A stretch of DNA of 37,637 nt from Bigelowiella natans CCMP2755 (Eukaryota > Cercozoa > Chlorarachniophyceae), in the NCBI GenBank assembly GCA_000320545.1, contig ADNK01001441.1, forward strand, positions 1-37,637, in the 5' to 3' direction. Below the pieces are notes generated by a model, which saw nothing but the letters and a program-made list of their open reading frames with translations, made no database searches and was not told the DNA's origin. How positions within the stretch are numbered: position 1 is the stretch's first letter; each line of letters begins with the position of its first letter. A program made the position numbers and the translations under genes. Shown here piece by piece: positions 1 through 11,457 of the stretch.

Positions 1-52
1 CCCCCCCCCCCCCCTCGTATTCTCCCCGTCGTCGTTGTCGCCGATGCAATAG

Positions 53-532
53 GAGGGAGGAAAGGAGGTGCTGGAGTGGCTGAATGAACTAACAGCACGA
101 GTAGCCGAGGCCACTGACGGGTCAAGTCATACCGCTGAAGCAGCACTCCAGGGCCTCTTGCTCACGCTGCCGCACATACAGCCGCTCCCCTGCGAGGTAG
201 GAGGAAACAACTTTGAGCATCATCATCATCATCACTATCATCATCAACACCATAACCCTCATGAGCGCATAATAACTGTATGCCTTATTCGTCGTTGTGA
301 GGTACCGGGCGACGACGACGGAGTCGAGCACGTTCATCACGTAGCATCAGGGGTAGCTGCGCTGATGGAGCGCCACAACGCAGAGCGCATCTACTCGTGC
401 GGGCAGCAGCACCAGGCTGCAATGACGCTGCAAAGTAGCGGGCCGAAATACGCATTGATTTGTCCGTCAGCTGGTGCTGATAGTGATGGGAAAGATCTTG
501 CAAGTCGTTATTGCTGGGTTATCCAAGACTAG
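53..532 (+). CDS. 3' part of an unrecognised gene (last two exons)
   Basis: I do not recognise the product. Exon A (53-196) is opened by an acceptor ending in aatag|GAG just after a C-rich tract; an in-frame TAG sits at that acceptor, so the exon cannot extend left unspliced. It ends at TGCGAG|gtagga. Exon B (302-532) starts after ttgtgag and stops at TAG 530-532. The joined reading encodes about 124 residues, beginning EGGKEVLEWLNEL and ending SRYCWVIQD. The proposed intron (197-301, 105 nt) has no in-frame stop and a length divisible by three, so retention would only insert a His-rich stretch from its CAT repeat. The segment IYSCGQQHQAAM followed by YALICPSAGADSDGKDLA faintly resembles the C-terminal end of M20-type amidohydrolases (G..HDA then a VPS.DG.SHS element), but catalytic residues are not conserved, so this is only a hint. 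The gene continues left of the window and converges on the receptor gene. Confidence 0.5.
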   Translation, partial: EGGKEVLEWLNELTARVAEATDGSSHTAEAALQGLLLTLPHIQPLPCEVGGNNFEHHHHHHYHHQHHNPHERIITVCLIRRCEVPGDDDGVEHVHHVASGVAALMERHNAERIYSCGQQHQAAMTLQSSGPKYALICPSAGADSDGKDLASRYCWVIQD

Positions 533-1609
533 GAGCTGTGTAATATAATTCGACATGACAGCCCACATGACGTTTCATAGCGAAAATCATTTTCATGTTT
601 ATATGATGCATATGGCAGCGGTAGCAGCTTGCTACATACGTTCCAATGCAATGTTCGTCTTTTCCTTTGTATAGTAGCTAGCGCATTACTGCATGCCGAC
701 GATATAGCGAAAACATAACGGGTACGTACTATCTTGATGCAATCGATTGTTGGATTTAAAAGATGAAGACATGGAATAATAATATCTAGAATATATCTGA
801 TGCATGTATGAGACAAATGTAATGATGTGGTTAATTTTTTTCAACAGTCATCATAATACAGCTGTGCAAAGCAGCGGCTACAGCACATGATGCATGCGCG
901 TGTGTGCGTATGTGTGTAGCTACAAAGTCATCTTTTACTTGCAGCGAAGCGGTTATTAGCTGTCGTACGTGCTAGCGTGAAATGTAAGACGGATGTAATT
1001 AATCAGTTAAATTTGTTCAATCAATGGTCATTCTTATGTATATGTAGCTATATAATGTAGCGGTTACAGCGCAAATGTTGAATCGCGTTGGGTTTCGCTA
1101 TGAAGTGATTGCATGCAATATCAAATGCATATTGTGATGGTACGGTCTGGAATATGTCGCGCATCTCGCGCAGCAGTTCGTGTTCGTTCCCTTCTCATCA
1201 CATTTCAATATTTTCGTTTCGTCGTCGCGCATCACTATATGGCATTGAACTAGTTCCTCAAGCGGCGTTGATGTGTGGCGTGCAGTGTGCATTGCAACCA
1301 CCATAGCAGAAGCTTCTTTCTAGACATGTAGTTGCCTTTCTTTGCGTCATAATACACAATGCAATGCGTACAATCATACATGTACAGGCCTAGACACACA
1401 AATAAGCACGCGATCGACGTGTAAGACATGATGAACATCTTTTCGCATGACTTGACTCAAAAAAAAAATGTGCAACCATGCCAGATGTATCACACATTTG
1501 ACCACGCGTCCTAGGGTAGTTGTAGTGGGCGACATGCAAAGATCGATGCGAATGGCGTGGCCTCTCGCAGAGAACTGATGAAGGGCAATCGTAATGCAGC
1601 CGACTACAC
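533..1609. other. intergenic region between convergent genes
   Basis: AT-richer sequence with short alternating TGCATG and GTGTGTG runs. I see no exon with coherent splice sites or family similarity. The short open frames here are chance. The tail exon of the minus-strand receptor ends at its right edge, so its 3' UTR should lie here; no clear polyadenylation signal stands out. Confidence 0.5.
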
Positions 1610-3072
1610 TCAAATAGCAACGCTATCCCCAAGCGCTACGGAGCCAACTTCGAAACCTCCCGCCATAGAATGGTTGACCGACGACTCCTTGATGTCGGAA
1701 AGAGGATCATTCCCACTTCGCCCGTTCCTGCTAATTCGTGCGAGCGTTGCGGATTCCTCATCTAGTTTCTCGTCGATAGTCTCGTATGAAGCCATTGCCC
1801 CCACCATGGGTAGTCTAGCAAGGGTTTCACGCGCGTTGATACCCTGCGTGCTGATTAGTCCCAAACGACCGTGATAGCTGGGCAATGCATTCTCGAGCCC
1901 GGATCGTTTACTGCTACGCGGCTTGGTCGAAGGCCGCCAGGGCCGAGACGAGGCACCACTATTGTTGTTATCATAGCTCCCACTCCTCGAGCCGTTGCCG
2001 TCCATGCTCTGCAAGGCGATGGAGTCTCTACTGTCATCGAGTGCGTAGCGGCTAGAGCCGGAACTGCCCACGCTACGCATGCTTCCGATGTCCGCCTTCT
2101 TGCGACCTCTCGGGGACTTTCTTGAGCCTGAGAAATTGATGGTGGTGGTGATGATGACGATGACGATGACGATGACGATGATGATGATGATGATGATGAT
2201 GATGGTGATGATGATGGTGATGATATTGGTGATCGTGATGACGAAAGTTTTAGTAACGACGATGCTGATGATGGTGCTCGATGCGACTCGAAGGAGGATT
2301 GCAACAAAATATCTATCAGATCTATGTCGCCGAGGGAGCAATGCAGCCATTCTCTTACTCCATTATAATCTCGCCCGTATTAACAAATATTGCACGCATT
2401 AACAACACAAGCGCAGTTCTCATGCTCGCGTATCTATCGATCCCACCTAGCGAGGTTGCGACCACTCTGTTGATGGTTTTCCAGTAAAGCTTGAGAAGCA
2501 CGCTGAGTGCTATCACCTATCGTCGTCATTGCATAGAGGGAAAATGATGGGGATGATACGCAAAAAGATGAATGACAACAAGAATCTCAAGCAAAAATCC
2601 AGACAAGTTATGTTCTTATTCCGTACGACTGCCTTCTCCTTTCGTGAAAAATACAAAGGAAAGGACACATGGATGGGCGCAGGTGGGAAGGGTGGGAGTG
2701 GGGGGGAGGGCAAGTGGTGCTCATTACCTCCGCTGTGTAGTAAACCCCTGTCATCACCATTAGAGTTTCATGCTGCCGATAAAAGATGGCTGATAAGACA
2801 AACATAGCGCCCTGAAGAAGATGACAGCCGCTGGTGGCCATGGCTCTGGTGCGAAACTTGGCCGCGTTTCTCTTCCGCTTGGCGAGCCCGGCTGCTCCGG
2901 CTCCGAGCATCATGTTGGAGATTCGCAGCCCGTAGAACATGATGCTGCATGTGAGCGCTGCATAGATCGAGGTCACGCACGTGCTCGGGTATATCGGGTT
3001 GGAAGTTGTGAAGGCGAAGTAGCCGAAGAGCGACCACGCAAGGGCCTGGGGGAGGAGAAAGAAGGGACATTA

Positions 3073-3109
<37 letters not shown>

Positions 3110-6100
3110 TATTTTTCATTCGGTGTATGAGTTATCCCTCTATGTTTGACCATCTATTAGCTATACCTCTCTTTCCCCCCCCCTCTCTCTCTCTCTCTCT
3201 CTCTTTTACCATTCCAAAAACGTTGACGATGATGTAGGTTCTCTTGACGTTCTCGAAGGGGTTCTTGGACAGCTTCTTGTTGTGCACGACCGACACCCAC
3301 TGGAACGCCGGGTAGGAAAACACCCAAAATAGTATAGAGTAGGGGAGGGCCAGCAGCACGAGGAGGTAGGCCGGGTGGACGTCGTCAGCCGCGGAGAAGG
3401 ACTTGGCTATACCAGAGAGGAGCAGCGAGGAGATAACCCGCAGCACTGATGTAGCAATAACGGCCATGTGCAAGAGCGTCCGCCACTCAGATAAATTAAT
3501 CTTGTTGGCGTTGTAGAGCCGCCACACCTGGTAGCTGGCGAAGCCACCAATTACGATGTAGAGAGCGGACGAGGCGATGTAGACATATCCAATTCGGCTG
3601 GGCTCCCCCTTTTTGTCGGGATCGTCCTCTCGGTCCTTGTCTCGGTGATGGGCAACGACTGCAAACTCGGTGAGGTGTGAGCACACGCACGCGGCGCTGT
3701 GGTTGTCGCGAGTGGCCGCAGTCGTGGTAGCCGTTGTCGCAGTACCCGTCGTCCAGTTCAGCCTGCAACCCTCGTCGCTGTACTTCGAGAGGCTCGAGTC
3801 CCAGAAGTAGCAGCCGGCGTCCTCCCTGGCCGCAGCAGAATTATCAAGCAACGGGATGATAATGGAAACAGACTGGCCCGGTGCAAATGTCGTCACGCGT
3901 TCATCGCTCGAGCGGGTGACACCATTGCTGCTTCCGTTGTTGGTAGACCCGCCACCGCTGCTCGCATTCCGGGTGTACAGATTCACTGAATTAAGGCTGG
4001 AAAGCATGCGACCCGCGCCGTCGTCGGCTTGGCTGGCCACAACAGCCGGACGACACAACCGCACCGCGGATACATTCGCAGCGATCGAGCTGATGGTGAT
4101 CCGTTGCTCTTCCCTTGTCGACGAGGGCGTCAGTGACGAAGAGGAGGACTGCGTGAGAGGAGGGACGACAACCGTTGTGTTTCCGACGGTTGCGTGTGCC
4201 GTGGCATCAGCGAATGCCTTAAGCGCTCCAGCCTGGAAGTTAGATGTGTCGTAAGTCACAGGGTCGCCCTCGGGTGGCAGCGCATTGCTCGCCAGTTGCA
4301 GCAGCCGGTCAAAGAGGTCTAGCACGCCGTTAACCGCTTGGCATTCTGGTGGACATTAGGAAAGAGGGGAGGGTACAATTGTTAGAAAAGTGAGAGCTCG
4401 GATTAGCTTCTCGCCGCAGCTTCTTGTGTGGCCGTTACATATAGAGTTACTTTCTCCATGTATGGCCGGCACATGCAAATGACGAGTGTGTGCCGTTTGT
4501 TATGCATCCTGCCATCTCCTCCCCTCTCCTCCTTCTCCTTCTCCTTTGGTGTTATCTCTTCATTAATTTTCACAAACCTGCGGAGATTGATCTCGATGCT
4601 GGAGTCTGAGTTGCAACTTGAATGGACGCGGCATGCCTAGAACGAACAGTTACTGGTCTGGACTCACCAGCATCTAGTGAGGAAGAAGAGAGGGAGAGGA
4701 GATTCGAGAGTGTTTGCGCGGTATTTCGCCCTCGTGGTGAGGTAGGGGAGAGCTCTTCTGGGTCGGCAGCTTCAAGGAGCAACCCAGTGGTGTTGGCGAG
4801 GCGTTCAATACTGTACGTGTAGAAGTAGAGCAGGATGGGATTAGTAGTGACATAGTAGTATTTTGGCTGTGGATTGTTGAATCGAGAGTGGGAAAGACTT
4901 TCGAATGGCTGCACAGATGGAGGAATGAACATGAGGGGACAAATGAAAAGCAAGCCAAATTGCACTTGGAAACACCGACACAGCCCCATCTACCCCCTCC
5001 TTCTACCCCCCCCTCCCTAACTTTCTCGCTTTCCCTCCCCTTCCCTTGCGTTATTGACCTCCTCGCAGAAGTGTTTGCAGAAGGAGAGGCCGTGAGTTCC
5101 GCCAAAGTCTGCGTTCCCTGTGCCCCTGCCCCCGATATCATGGTTGGAGACGCGGCAAGCGAGTTCATCTTGGTGTCCAAAACAGTCCATATGCTGCCTG
5201 CCAGATCTGCAATGAGCTTCGTTGTGGCGGTCGCCGTGCCGGACGTGCCCTGACCCTCTACTATCGTAGCGAGGTTTCCTTCGCACGCGCTAATTCTAAC
5301 GATGGAATCCGAGGGGATGAGCTGCGCCTGTGGTTGTAAGGGAAGAGTGGTGAGTAAGGTCAGGACACCGTGCTTTGGGCGACGATACAGAAGTGTAAAG
5401 AGAGAGAGAAAGAGATAAGTATGTGGGGAAGAAGACGGGGGGGGGGTTACTAGTTCACAGTGATGATAGTGCAGATCACAGCAGCAATGACTAATTTTCT
5501 CCAAAGCATCATCATCCAGAAGCGTGCGTGCATGCGCGCGGCACCCACAATATCAAGGCTATAGCCGATCGTGCGCAGCGCATCGGTGAAGCGCTCCTCG
5601 AGCTCCAGTGCAAGTAGCATCTCCGTCACCGCATCTGCTACATGAAGCTGGCTGCTCTGCGAAGGTGGCAACGTGCTTGAGCTGTCAATTACAGCCCTCA
5701 ACTCGGTCACGGCGGCATGCGTGCGATTGCACTCCAGCTGTCTTCGAGCGACCGGGTCCGAGGACCCCCCCCCCCCCTGTCCAGCATCGTCATTGGAGAC
5801 AGGAGTCGTAACGGCCACACCGCTTACAGAGCGTGAGGCTTCTCCGCCGATGGCATCTCTTACTATCGTGAGCAGTGTAAGGTTCCCAGCTGGTAATGTT
5901 AGGGTTAGAACATTGCTGGAGGCGAAGCTGGAGAGCAGCTGGAGGGAGGAGCTCTCTTTCGCCAGCCGGTGGCCAAACAGGTAGCGGAGGGGCAGGAGAT
6001 CAGAGCTCGCAACGGTCTCGAGCTGAAAGCTCTGGGAATAGGCGCGCCCGGTCGGCGGCGTGACCGTGAGCGACGCTATGTCAGGAACGGACGCTATGGT

Positions 6101-9100
6101 GACTGAGGTGGACGCCCCGGCGGTGGTGCCCGCCAGCACATCTGTGACTCCCACGGTGAAAGTGAAAGTGCCTACACCGAGCTGGCTAGCTTGGATCTGG
6201 AGCGTCGCGCGCGATGGAGTGTTTACGGTGCTTATTGCCCCCCCCCCCGCGGCTGCCGTCACGGACCAGTTGTAAATCATCCTCCCGCCCCTCAGGGCAG
6301 CACTGCTGCTGTACGCATCCGCGATAATATGGAGATTTCCGGAGACACTGAGGACGCTCGGGTGCTCACGTAGAGCTACATCAGGCACCGCCCCTGGCCG
6401 AACCACTAGCATCGCTGACGTCGTCGCCGTACGATTTACCCACTCGGTGCCGACCGAGTAGTTCAGGGAGAGACGGAGGGTGTGACCCGCTTGCATCAGG
6501 CTGGCGCTGAGCTCCGGCCGCGAGGAGAGGCGAGACGAAAGGCCGAACAGGCAGGATTCCCATGGGGATCCTGCAGCGCGTCGCTCGCACGACCAGAGCC
6601 ATGCAGCTTCTCCTCCCCGTGCAAAATCCGGATCGTAAGACCCCGACCCATCGAGCTGATACGGCTCTCCTGCCCTCACATCCCTCACAGCCCCACCGCC
6701 AATGACGGCCACCAGTGGCGACGCGAGCGTCTGCACGGTCAAGTTTACAGCAAAGTATGGCCGGTCGTTGCCGTACGCACTCCTCATGTCCGCCTTGAAC
6801 TGGAGGACGTACTCCCTGGAGGCGGTGAGGGCACCGGGGGGAGATAGAGGTCGCGTCCAGTTGTCGTTACCGCCCCTCTCGTCAACACCGCTGACCAGGG
6901 GACGGGATAGACGAGACCGTCGCGCGATTTTGCGTAGAGTTTCCATGCGTAAGAAAAGGACGCTCGTTGCCCTGCCGTGATGTTACGAGGATCGGGGTGG
7001 CTTATGTGGGCCTGAATCCATGCTTCAGCGCTCGGGCGGAAGGGTTCAGGAGCTTCAACAGTGATAGCGGGCGAGGGGCGGTGATAGATCGTCGCGGTCT
7101 GTGGCTTACAAACAGTGACCTGCATCCCATTGAACAACGCACACGCATGAATCAGCAGCTCGCTTGACGGCTGACCACCAAGTATCATAGTCAAATTCCT
7201 CGACGTCAACGTCAGCTGCGAGGAGGTGCTGATGGGGGAGCTGCCTTCTGGATCATATCGCCACCACATGGACGAAACGGGGTAAGTCTTGCAGAGAGCT
7301 TCCATGCGGAAGGTCAACGTCGCGTGCGCCCACCCTGAGGAAGGACCTTGCACTTGGATGCAGTCCCTCAGAACCTCTAGAGCGACCGCTGATGGAGAGC
7401 TCGTCGCCGGCGCTGCTGTGACTGGGCTGGAAGTGGTAGGTACTACCGTGCCGGGCGAGGAGGTGGCAGGCGCCACAGTAGCTGGTGAGGCTGTAATGGG
7501 TGAGGCGGTGGGAGCGCTAGTAACCGGCGAGGTCGTGTAGGTGAGGGGGGCCGAACTAGGGGAGGGGGAGGGGGCAATGGAGGGTGAGCAGGAGGGCGTA
7601 GAAGAAGGCGCATTGGAACTCGCCGCTGGCGCTGCTGTGACTGGACTGGAAGTGATAGGTGTTCCCGTGCCGGGCGAGGAAGTGACAGGCGAGGTCGTGT
7701 AGGTGAGGGGGGCGGAACTAGGGGAGGAGGAGGGGGTGGCAGAGGGAGAGCAAGAGGGCGTAGAAGAAGGCGCAATTGAATGTGGAGAGGAGGAGGGGGT
7801 GGCAGAGGGTGAGCAAGAGGGCGCAGAAGAAGGCGCATTTGAATGCGGAGAGGAGGAGGAGGGGGTGGTGGAGGGTGAGCGGGAGGGCGCAGAAGAAGGC
7901 GCATTTGACTGCGGAGAAGTGGATGGAGCATTTGAATGTGGAGAAACTGTGGTCGGGGTGCGCGTGACTTCGACCGTTTTGTAGGATACGAACAGCTCGC
8001 GCACCTCTGTTGCATTGAGCGGAACGTCGTAGATCATCACGTCGTCTATCCACCTGTACATGCATATTTGGATATAATCTTATATATATTTTTTACGCAA
8101 GTAAGTACATGTGTATGTGTCTTGCAACAGATTAGCGGGTAATTGCGGGCGGCAGGTTTGCAGCCAGGGAGAAAACGGGAAAGGGACAGAAGAATCATGA
8201 AAACAAGGAAGATTATTCCGAACAAAGGGAAGGAAACGAAGGGAAGGACTACTAGATGCACTCGGACAGAAAGATCGAGTGCAACAGTATCGTTTGTCAT
8301 CGTCGTCGTACTCCTCACATGATGTACCCGTTGAAATCGCCGTGGTCTCTCCCCTCTCGCTGCCCAATCTCGAGCGGGCCAGTATCATTGAACAACGCCT
8401 CCCCCGGTGAGTTGGCGACAGTCTGCGTGACCTCGCCATTGAAATAGAAGACGGATTCGCCTGTCGTCACGTTGAAGGTTCCCACGAAATGGTTCCAATT
8501 CGTAACCTCTCTCTCGGGGACCATTACGCATGAATTATCGGTCCACGAACCACCAACCCTGAAGACCAAGAAGCAGATGTTGCGGGAGTTTGTGCTAGTG
8601 CTTCCGAGGATATAAGCCGTGTATTTGCTCACGAGCTGCATGAGGCCAGGGTACATATTGGGGACTGCGGACTTCACCCAGGCCGCCACTGTCACTCCGT
8701 TTTTGGGCTGCGGGCCATGGGGAAAGCGCGCATAGCCAAGAGAGGAAGTGGAGTAGACGTCACTTGTCACGTTAGCTTCCACACGCAGCGCCCGTGAGTC
8801 AACCGAGCCCGCTGTGCGCGGTGTGGAGGCGACCCCGACGCCGTAGCCATTATATCGAGTCCCCGTACCAATGCTGGAATCGTTGTAATTGCCCTCGAAT
8901 TTGTACCACGCGAGAAGTTGCTCGTATTGTGGGGGCTGTGTGCCTACAAAACGGACGGATGCGTACGTGCAACATGACGCATGTATTTGTGGTAGGCCGC
9001 AGGTGCTTGTGGGGTTTCCTGGGCAGTTGAAGTAGGCTTGCAGCGAATCCCGGTAAAAGTAGCAATTTGCGCACGTCATTTGGACAGCCCCGTCTGCTTT

Positions 9101-9391
9101 TGAGCAGAGGCCCTGGCCATATTTCGCGCATTCTTTATGCGCATCTTCCAATGATGGACACGAAATCGATTGGCCAGTGCTGTTGGTGCATGGACGGTCA
9201 TTGACATCGAAGTACGGAGAGCGGTTGACCACCGTGGGTGAAGTCGTAGGTTCATTTGGAGAACTGGTCACGGGGGAGAGCGTGGATGGTGACGCCGTAC
9301 CATTGTAATGCCTGAAGCCTAGATAGTCAACGGACACGCAGTGGATTTCGCCGTTGTTATAGTTGTCGTTCGTGAACACGGCTCGGTAGCA
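1610..9391 (-). CDS. Adhesion-type receptor: LamG - S/P/T stalk - REJ - GPS - TOM1-like 7TM
   Basis: Exons read in minus orientation: 9391-8319, 8053-5549, 5327-5059, 4810-4668, 4345-3210, 3045-2728, and a tail exon 2127-1610. All neighbouring phases agree except at the homopolymer break near 6837 and at the last junction. Domain order: Cys-rich segments (from CYRAVFTND to about 8950); LamG/concanavalin-like domain (LAWYKFEGNYNDSS ... WIDDVMIYDVPLNATEV); Ser/Pro/Thr repeats (about 7970-7400); REJ/PKD1-like region (LYLPP/GALTASREYVLQF, VAVIGGGAVRDV, YQLDGSGSYDPDF); a GAIN-like stretch; a GPS motif with CYFW, a Trp, then CVCSHLTEF at about 3830-3660; and seven hydrophobic segments, including ALPYSILFWVFSYPAFQW and IMFYGLRISNMM. 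The 7-TM part resembles THH1/TOM1/TOM3 proteins more than classical adhesion GPCRs (inference). The Ser-rich tail suggests a cytoplasmic regulatory end. TM7 and the tail junction (2728 to 2127) are unresolved because phases differ, so a small exon is probably missing. No signal-peptide exon was found upstream of 9391, so the N-terminus is incomplete. Confidence 0.8.
2139..2275. repeat. (GATGAC/GATGAT)n tract
   Basis: A trinucleotide-based run of ATG/ACG variants lies immediately upstream (in minus sense) of the acceptor of the receptor tail exon at 2128. Read as protein it gives spurious poly-Ile or poly-Met, so I treat it as intronic. Confidence 0.85.
3073..3107. repeat. (GT)n microsatellite in a receptor intron
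   Basis: About 16 GT units lie in the intron between the two 7-TM exons. A (CT)n tract at 3183-3203 sits next to the donor of the same intron. Confidence 0.95.
3650..3850 (-). other. GPS autoproteolysis motif of the receptor
   Basis: Minus-strand translation shows CYFWDSS, then GCRLNW, then CVCSHLTEFAVV. This is the full Cys-Trp-Cys-Cys signature of the GPS, with the HL-T cleavage tripeptide intact and a short linker to the first membrane segment. In known receptors the GAIN domain cleaves between Leu and Thr and the two halves stay associated. The preserved HLT predicts that self-cleavage is possible here. Confidence 0.9.
7400..7970 (-). repeat. Coding minisatellite, Ser/Pro/Thr-rich stalk
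   Basis: Imperfect units of about 60-66 bp, read on the plus strand as variants of GAGGGCG(C/T)AGAAGAAGGCGCA, occur at about 7590, 7755, 7820 and 7890. They encode APSSAPS-SPSxTPSSS-type repeats. A larger duplication is superimposed: the GAGGTCGTGTAGGTGAGGGG segment appears at about 7528 and again at about 7690. Such stalks are usually heavily O-glycosylated spacers. Copy number is likely variable. Confidence 0.8.
8001..8900 (-). other. LamG/concanavalin A-like domain of the receptor
   Basis: This domain reads from LLAWYKFEGNYNDSS through AAWVKSA, NWNHFVGTFNVTTG and VFYFNGE to FNGYIM|WIDDVMIYD. This is the typical LamG_3 ladder: W-x-F-D near the start, W-H-hydrophobic in the middle, and a terminal I-D-D-V-x-I-Y-(D/N) strand. 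The last strand is split by an intron (8318-8054) with donor ATCAT|gtgagg and acceptor tacag|G that keep the frame. Such domains bind glycans or matrix ligands, which suits an extracellular sensor role. Confidence 0.8.
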
Positions 9392-9415
9392 CTGAGGACA
9401 ACCATGAATGGTCAC

Positions 9416-9453
<38 letters not shown>

Positions 9454-9860
9454 TACCAATTATTAGTCAAAGCATCCTTCTTGCTCGTAGGTAACATTGT
9501 ATGCATAATTATCCACTTTACGAGGGTGGGTGCGCCTGCACGCGTGTATGCGTACGTTTTGCAGACTGAGAACTAGGAGAGGCACGGGAAAAGCGCGAGA
9601 AATGATTTCACCTTGTAATCGACAGGATGCTGTAAGCTGAAAGTTCGCACTTCACCATCTCCCCACGCTACTTGCCTGTTATTCATGCGTCGGCATATCA
9701 TAGTCAGGAGGTATGAAGTGGACAACACGCATTAACATTTTGGTACGAAAACCAACGCCATTGTTGACTTCCACACCCTGCCAATAATTATTGTTCTAGG
9801 CAGTAGGTATTTTGTTAGGCGTAGAGAACACAAAAATGTTTTTCACTATATCCTGAAGCC

Positions 9861-9907
9861 AAGGAAAACACCGATGATTTTATTATCTGCTGCACGGTGT
9901 TTTCCTT
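9861..9907. repeat. Perfect 13-bp inverted repeat
   Basis: AAGGAAAACACCG at 9861-9873 is mirrored by CGGTGTTTTCCTT at 9895-9907, with a 21-nt spacer. It could form a stem-loop. There is no T-run after it and no gene next to it. Confidence 0.9.
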
Positions 9908-10207
9908 GTACCATGCCGACAAAAAAACCACCATCGCTGTTTTCGAATTCCTGCTACGCAAACAAAAAGCTGAAAGAAGCACAAGCTATTACTAACATCT
10001 CCAAGAGCAGTGGAAAATGTACTCTATCTGACGGACCCTGTTCGTGAGTCGAGGGTATCCCAGTCTGTATTTGAATTGGGATCCCACAGATTTTTACAAT
10101 AAGACGCTCTGGAGCCTGATTAAAGAAATAAAGGATTCTCTGTGCACACGCGTAACGAATATTTCATATTTGTTGTGATAATGGCGAGCTTGGGCGTTGG
10201 AGTCATT

Positions 10208-10252
<45 letters not shown>

Positions 10253-10937
10253 CAATACACTGCGTTGGTGTGCGCAATAAGGTCACTAGAGGTTCCCACA
10301 AACATCACCTTGAAAGGTCCAGTCTTGAGGGGCGCGGTTACTATGTGATTGACCATAACGACTGAAAGCAATGAAATAGTCGGAAATAAACGTGTTCGAA
10401 GGGAACATCCAGGCCTAAGATTAGCGGTAGAATCCCATCAGCCGTTGTAGACTCAAAAAAATGAGAGAGGGTTGTGGTCAAATTAACCAGTGATTGAGCT
10501 TGCGTGTTAGTTCCGCAGGGGTTTGCTATCAAGCCGTCCTGTATGTCTCCATTGTTGAAGGTGGAACTCGCAAACGGTTCGCTATGTTTAGGCGAAGGAG
10601 AAGAAGAAAGAAGTGGTGCTGGAATGAGATATCAGACTGCATTGAAAATCTGACCAATTTTCGTTTGCTTATAAATTGGTATTTGGAGAGTGTACAATTA
10701 CTAAATGAAAAATTCCTAGTTTCTTTGCATCATCTACACAGGTATAGCGGAGGGACAGGAGTTATTGATAATTTCTTCCCTACCCACAAGATGGACATGT
10801 GGCAGCATCACACGCCGTGGAGCCCGTGCACAGATAGGCACCCGTCGCCTAAAAGACAGTTTCGAAGCTCGTTTTATGTGCTTGCATTTGTATCTGTGTA
10901 TGCTGTGCAATGTATGAATTGTGTGTGTGTGTGTGTG

Positions 10938-10990
<53 letters not shown>

Positions 10991-11451
10991 GTGAGTGAGA
11001 GAGATATATAGCATGTATTCATGCCTATTTGAATACCAGATGCGGAATCAAGAGGAGAATGCCGGTGGGAATCAGCCCTGTATCGCAGTTAGACGCCATG
11101 GACGTTTCATGGTTACATTAATCCATCAGGATGTTGACACACGCAAAACCTCTGGACCTAATACCAGTATGAAAATGGACTACCTCGATTCCAGCTTGGA
11201 ACCATAGCTTTCCTCCCCCAATGCAATGATGCAGGGAGGCGTCCGAACTTGCTAGATCCGAACGACGAGCGTTATCAGAATGAGCGCTAGATTTTACTTA
11301 GATCTACCGGTAGTGACTTCCATTTCGCCTTTCTCCTCCTGCGACAACAAAATTTACCTGATTTCGCACACGAAAGGCATCGGTTTTACGTTCCTGCGAC
11401 GTGACAAACCGTGATGCATGACAAATGCAGACATGACTCTCGAGATCATCA

Positions 11452-11457
11452 TCACAG
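11452..11457. repeat. Left target-site duplication TCACAG
   Basis: Direct hexamer abutting the outer base of the left terminal inverted repeat. The matching copy is at 12414-12419. Confidence 0.7.

Larger units (their letters stand above)
9392..11457. other. Non-coding stretch upstream of the receptor
   Basis: Contains (CA)n at 9417-9450, a 13-bp-arm inverted repeat at 9861-9907, (TC)n at 10212-10248, (GT)n at 10920-10940 and (GA)n at 10941-10986. The first exon of the receptor should lie here or beyond, but I could not identify it. An open plus-strand frame at about 10494-10919 has no recognisable similarity and runs into the GT/GA repeats; I do not call it. Confidence 0.5.

Noticed and set aside
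1-14. Poly-C at the window start as a biological feature
   Set aside because: G/C homopolymers of this size are common throughout the window, and this one is simply part of the pyrimidine tract before the acceptor at 51-52.
2079-2350. Poly-Met and poly-Ile hydrophobic readings that look like membrane segments
   Set aside because: They are translations of the ATG/ATC trinucleotide repeat just before the receptor tail exon, so they are intronic noise.
10494-10994. A plus-strand open frame with a poly-Arg start
   Set aside because: It runs into (GT)n-(GA)n repeats, has no splice partner or family similarity, and most likely reflects chance.
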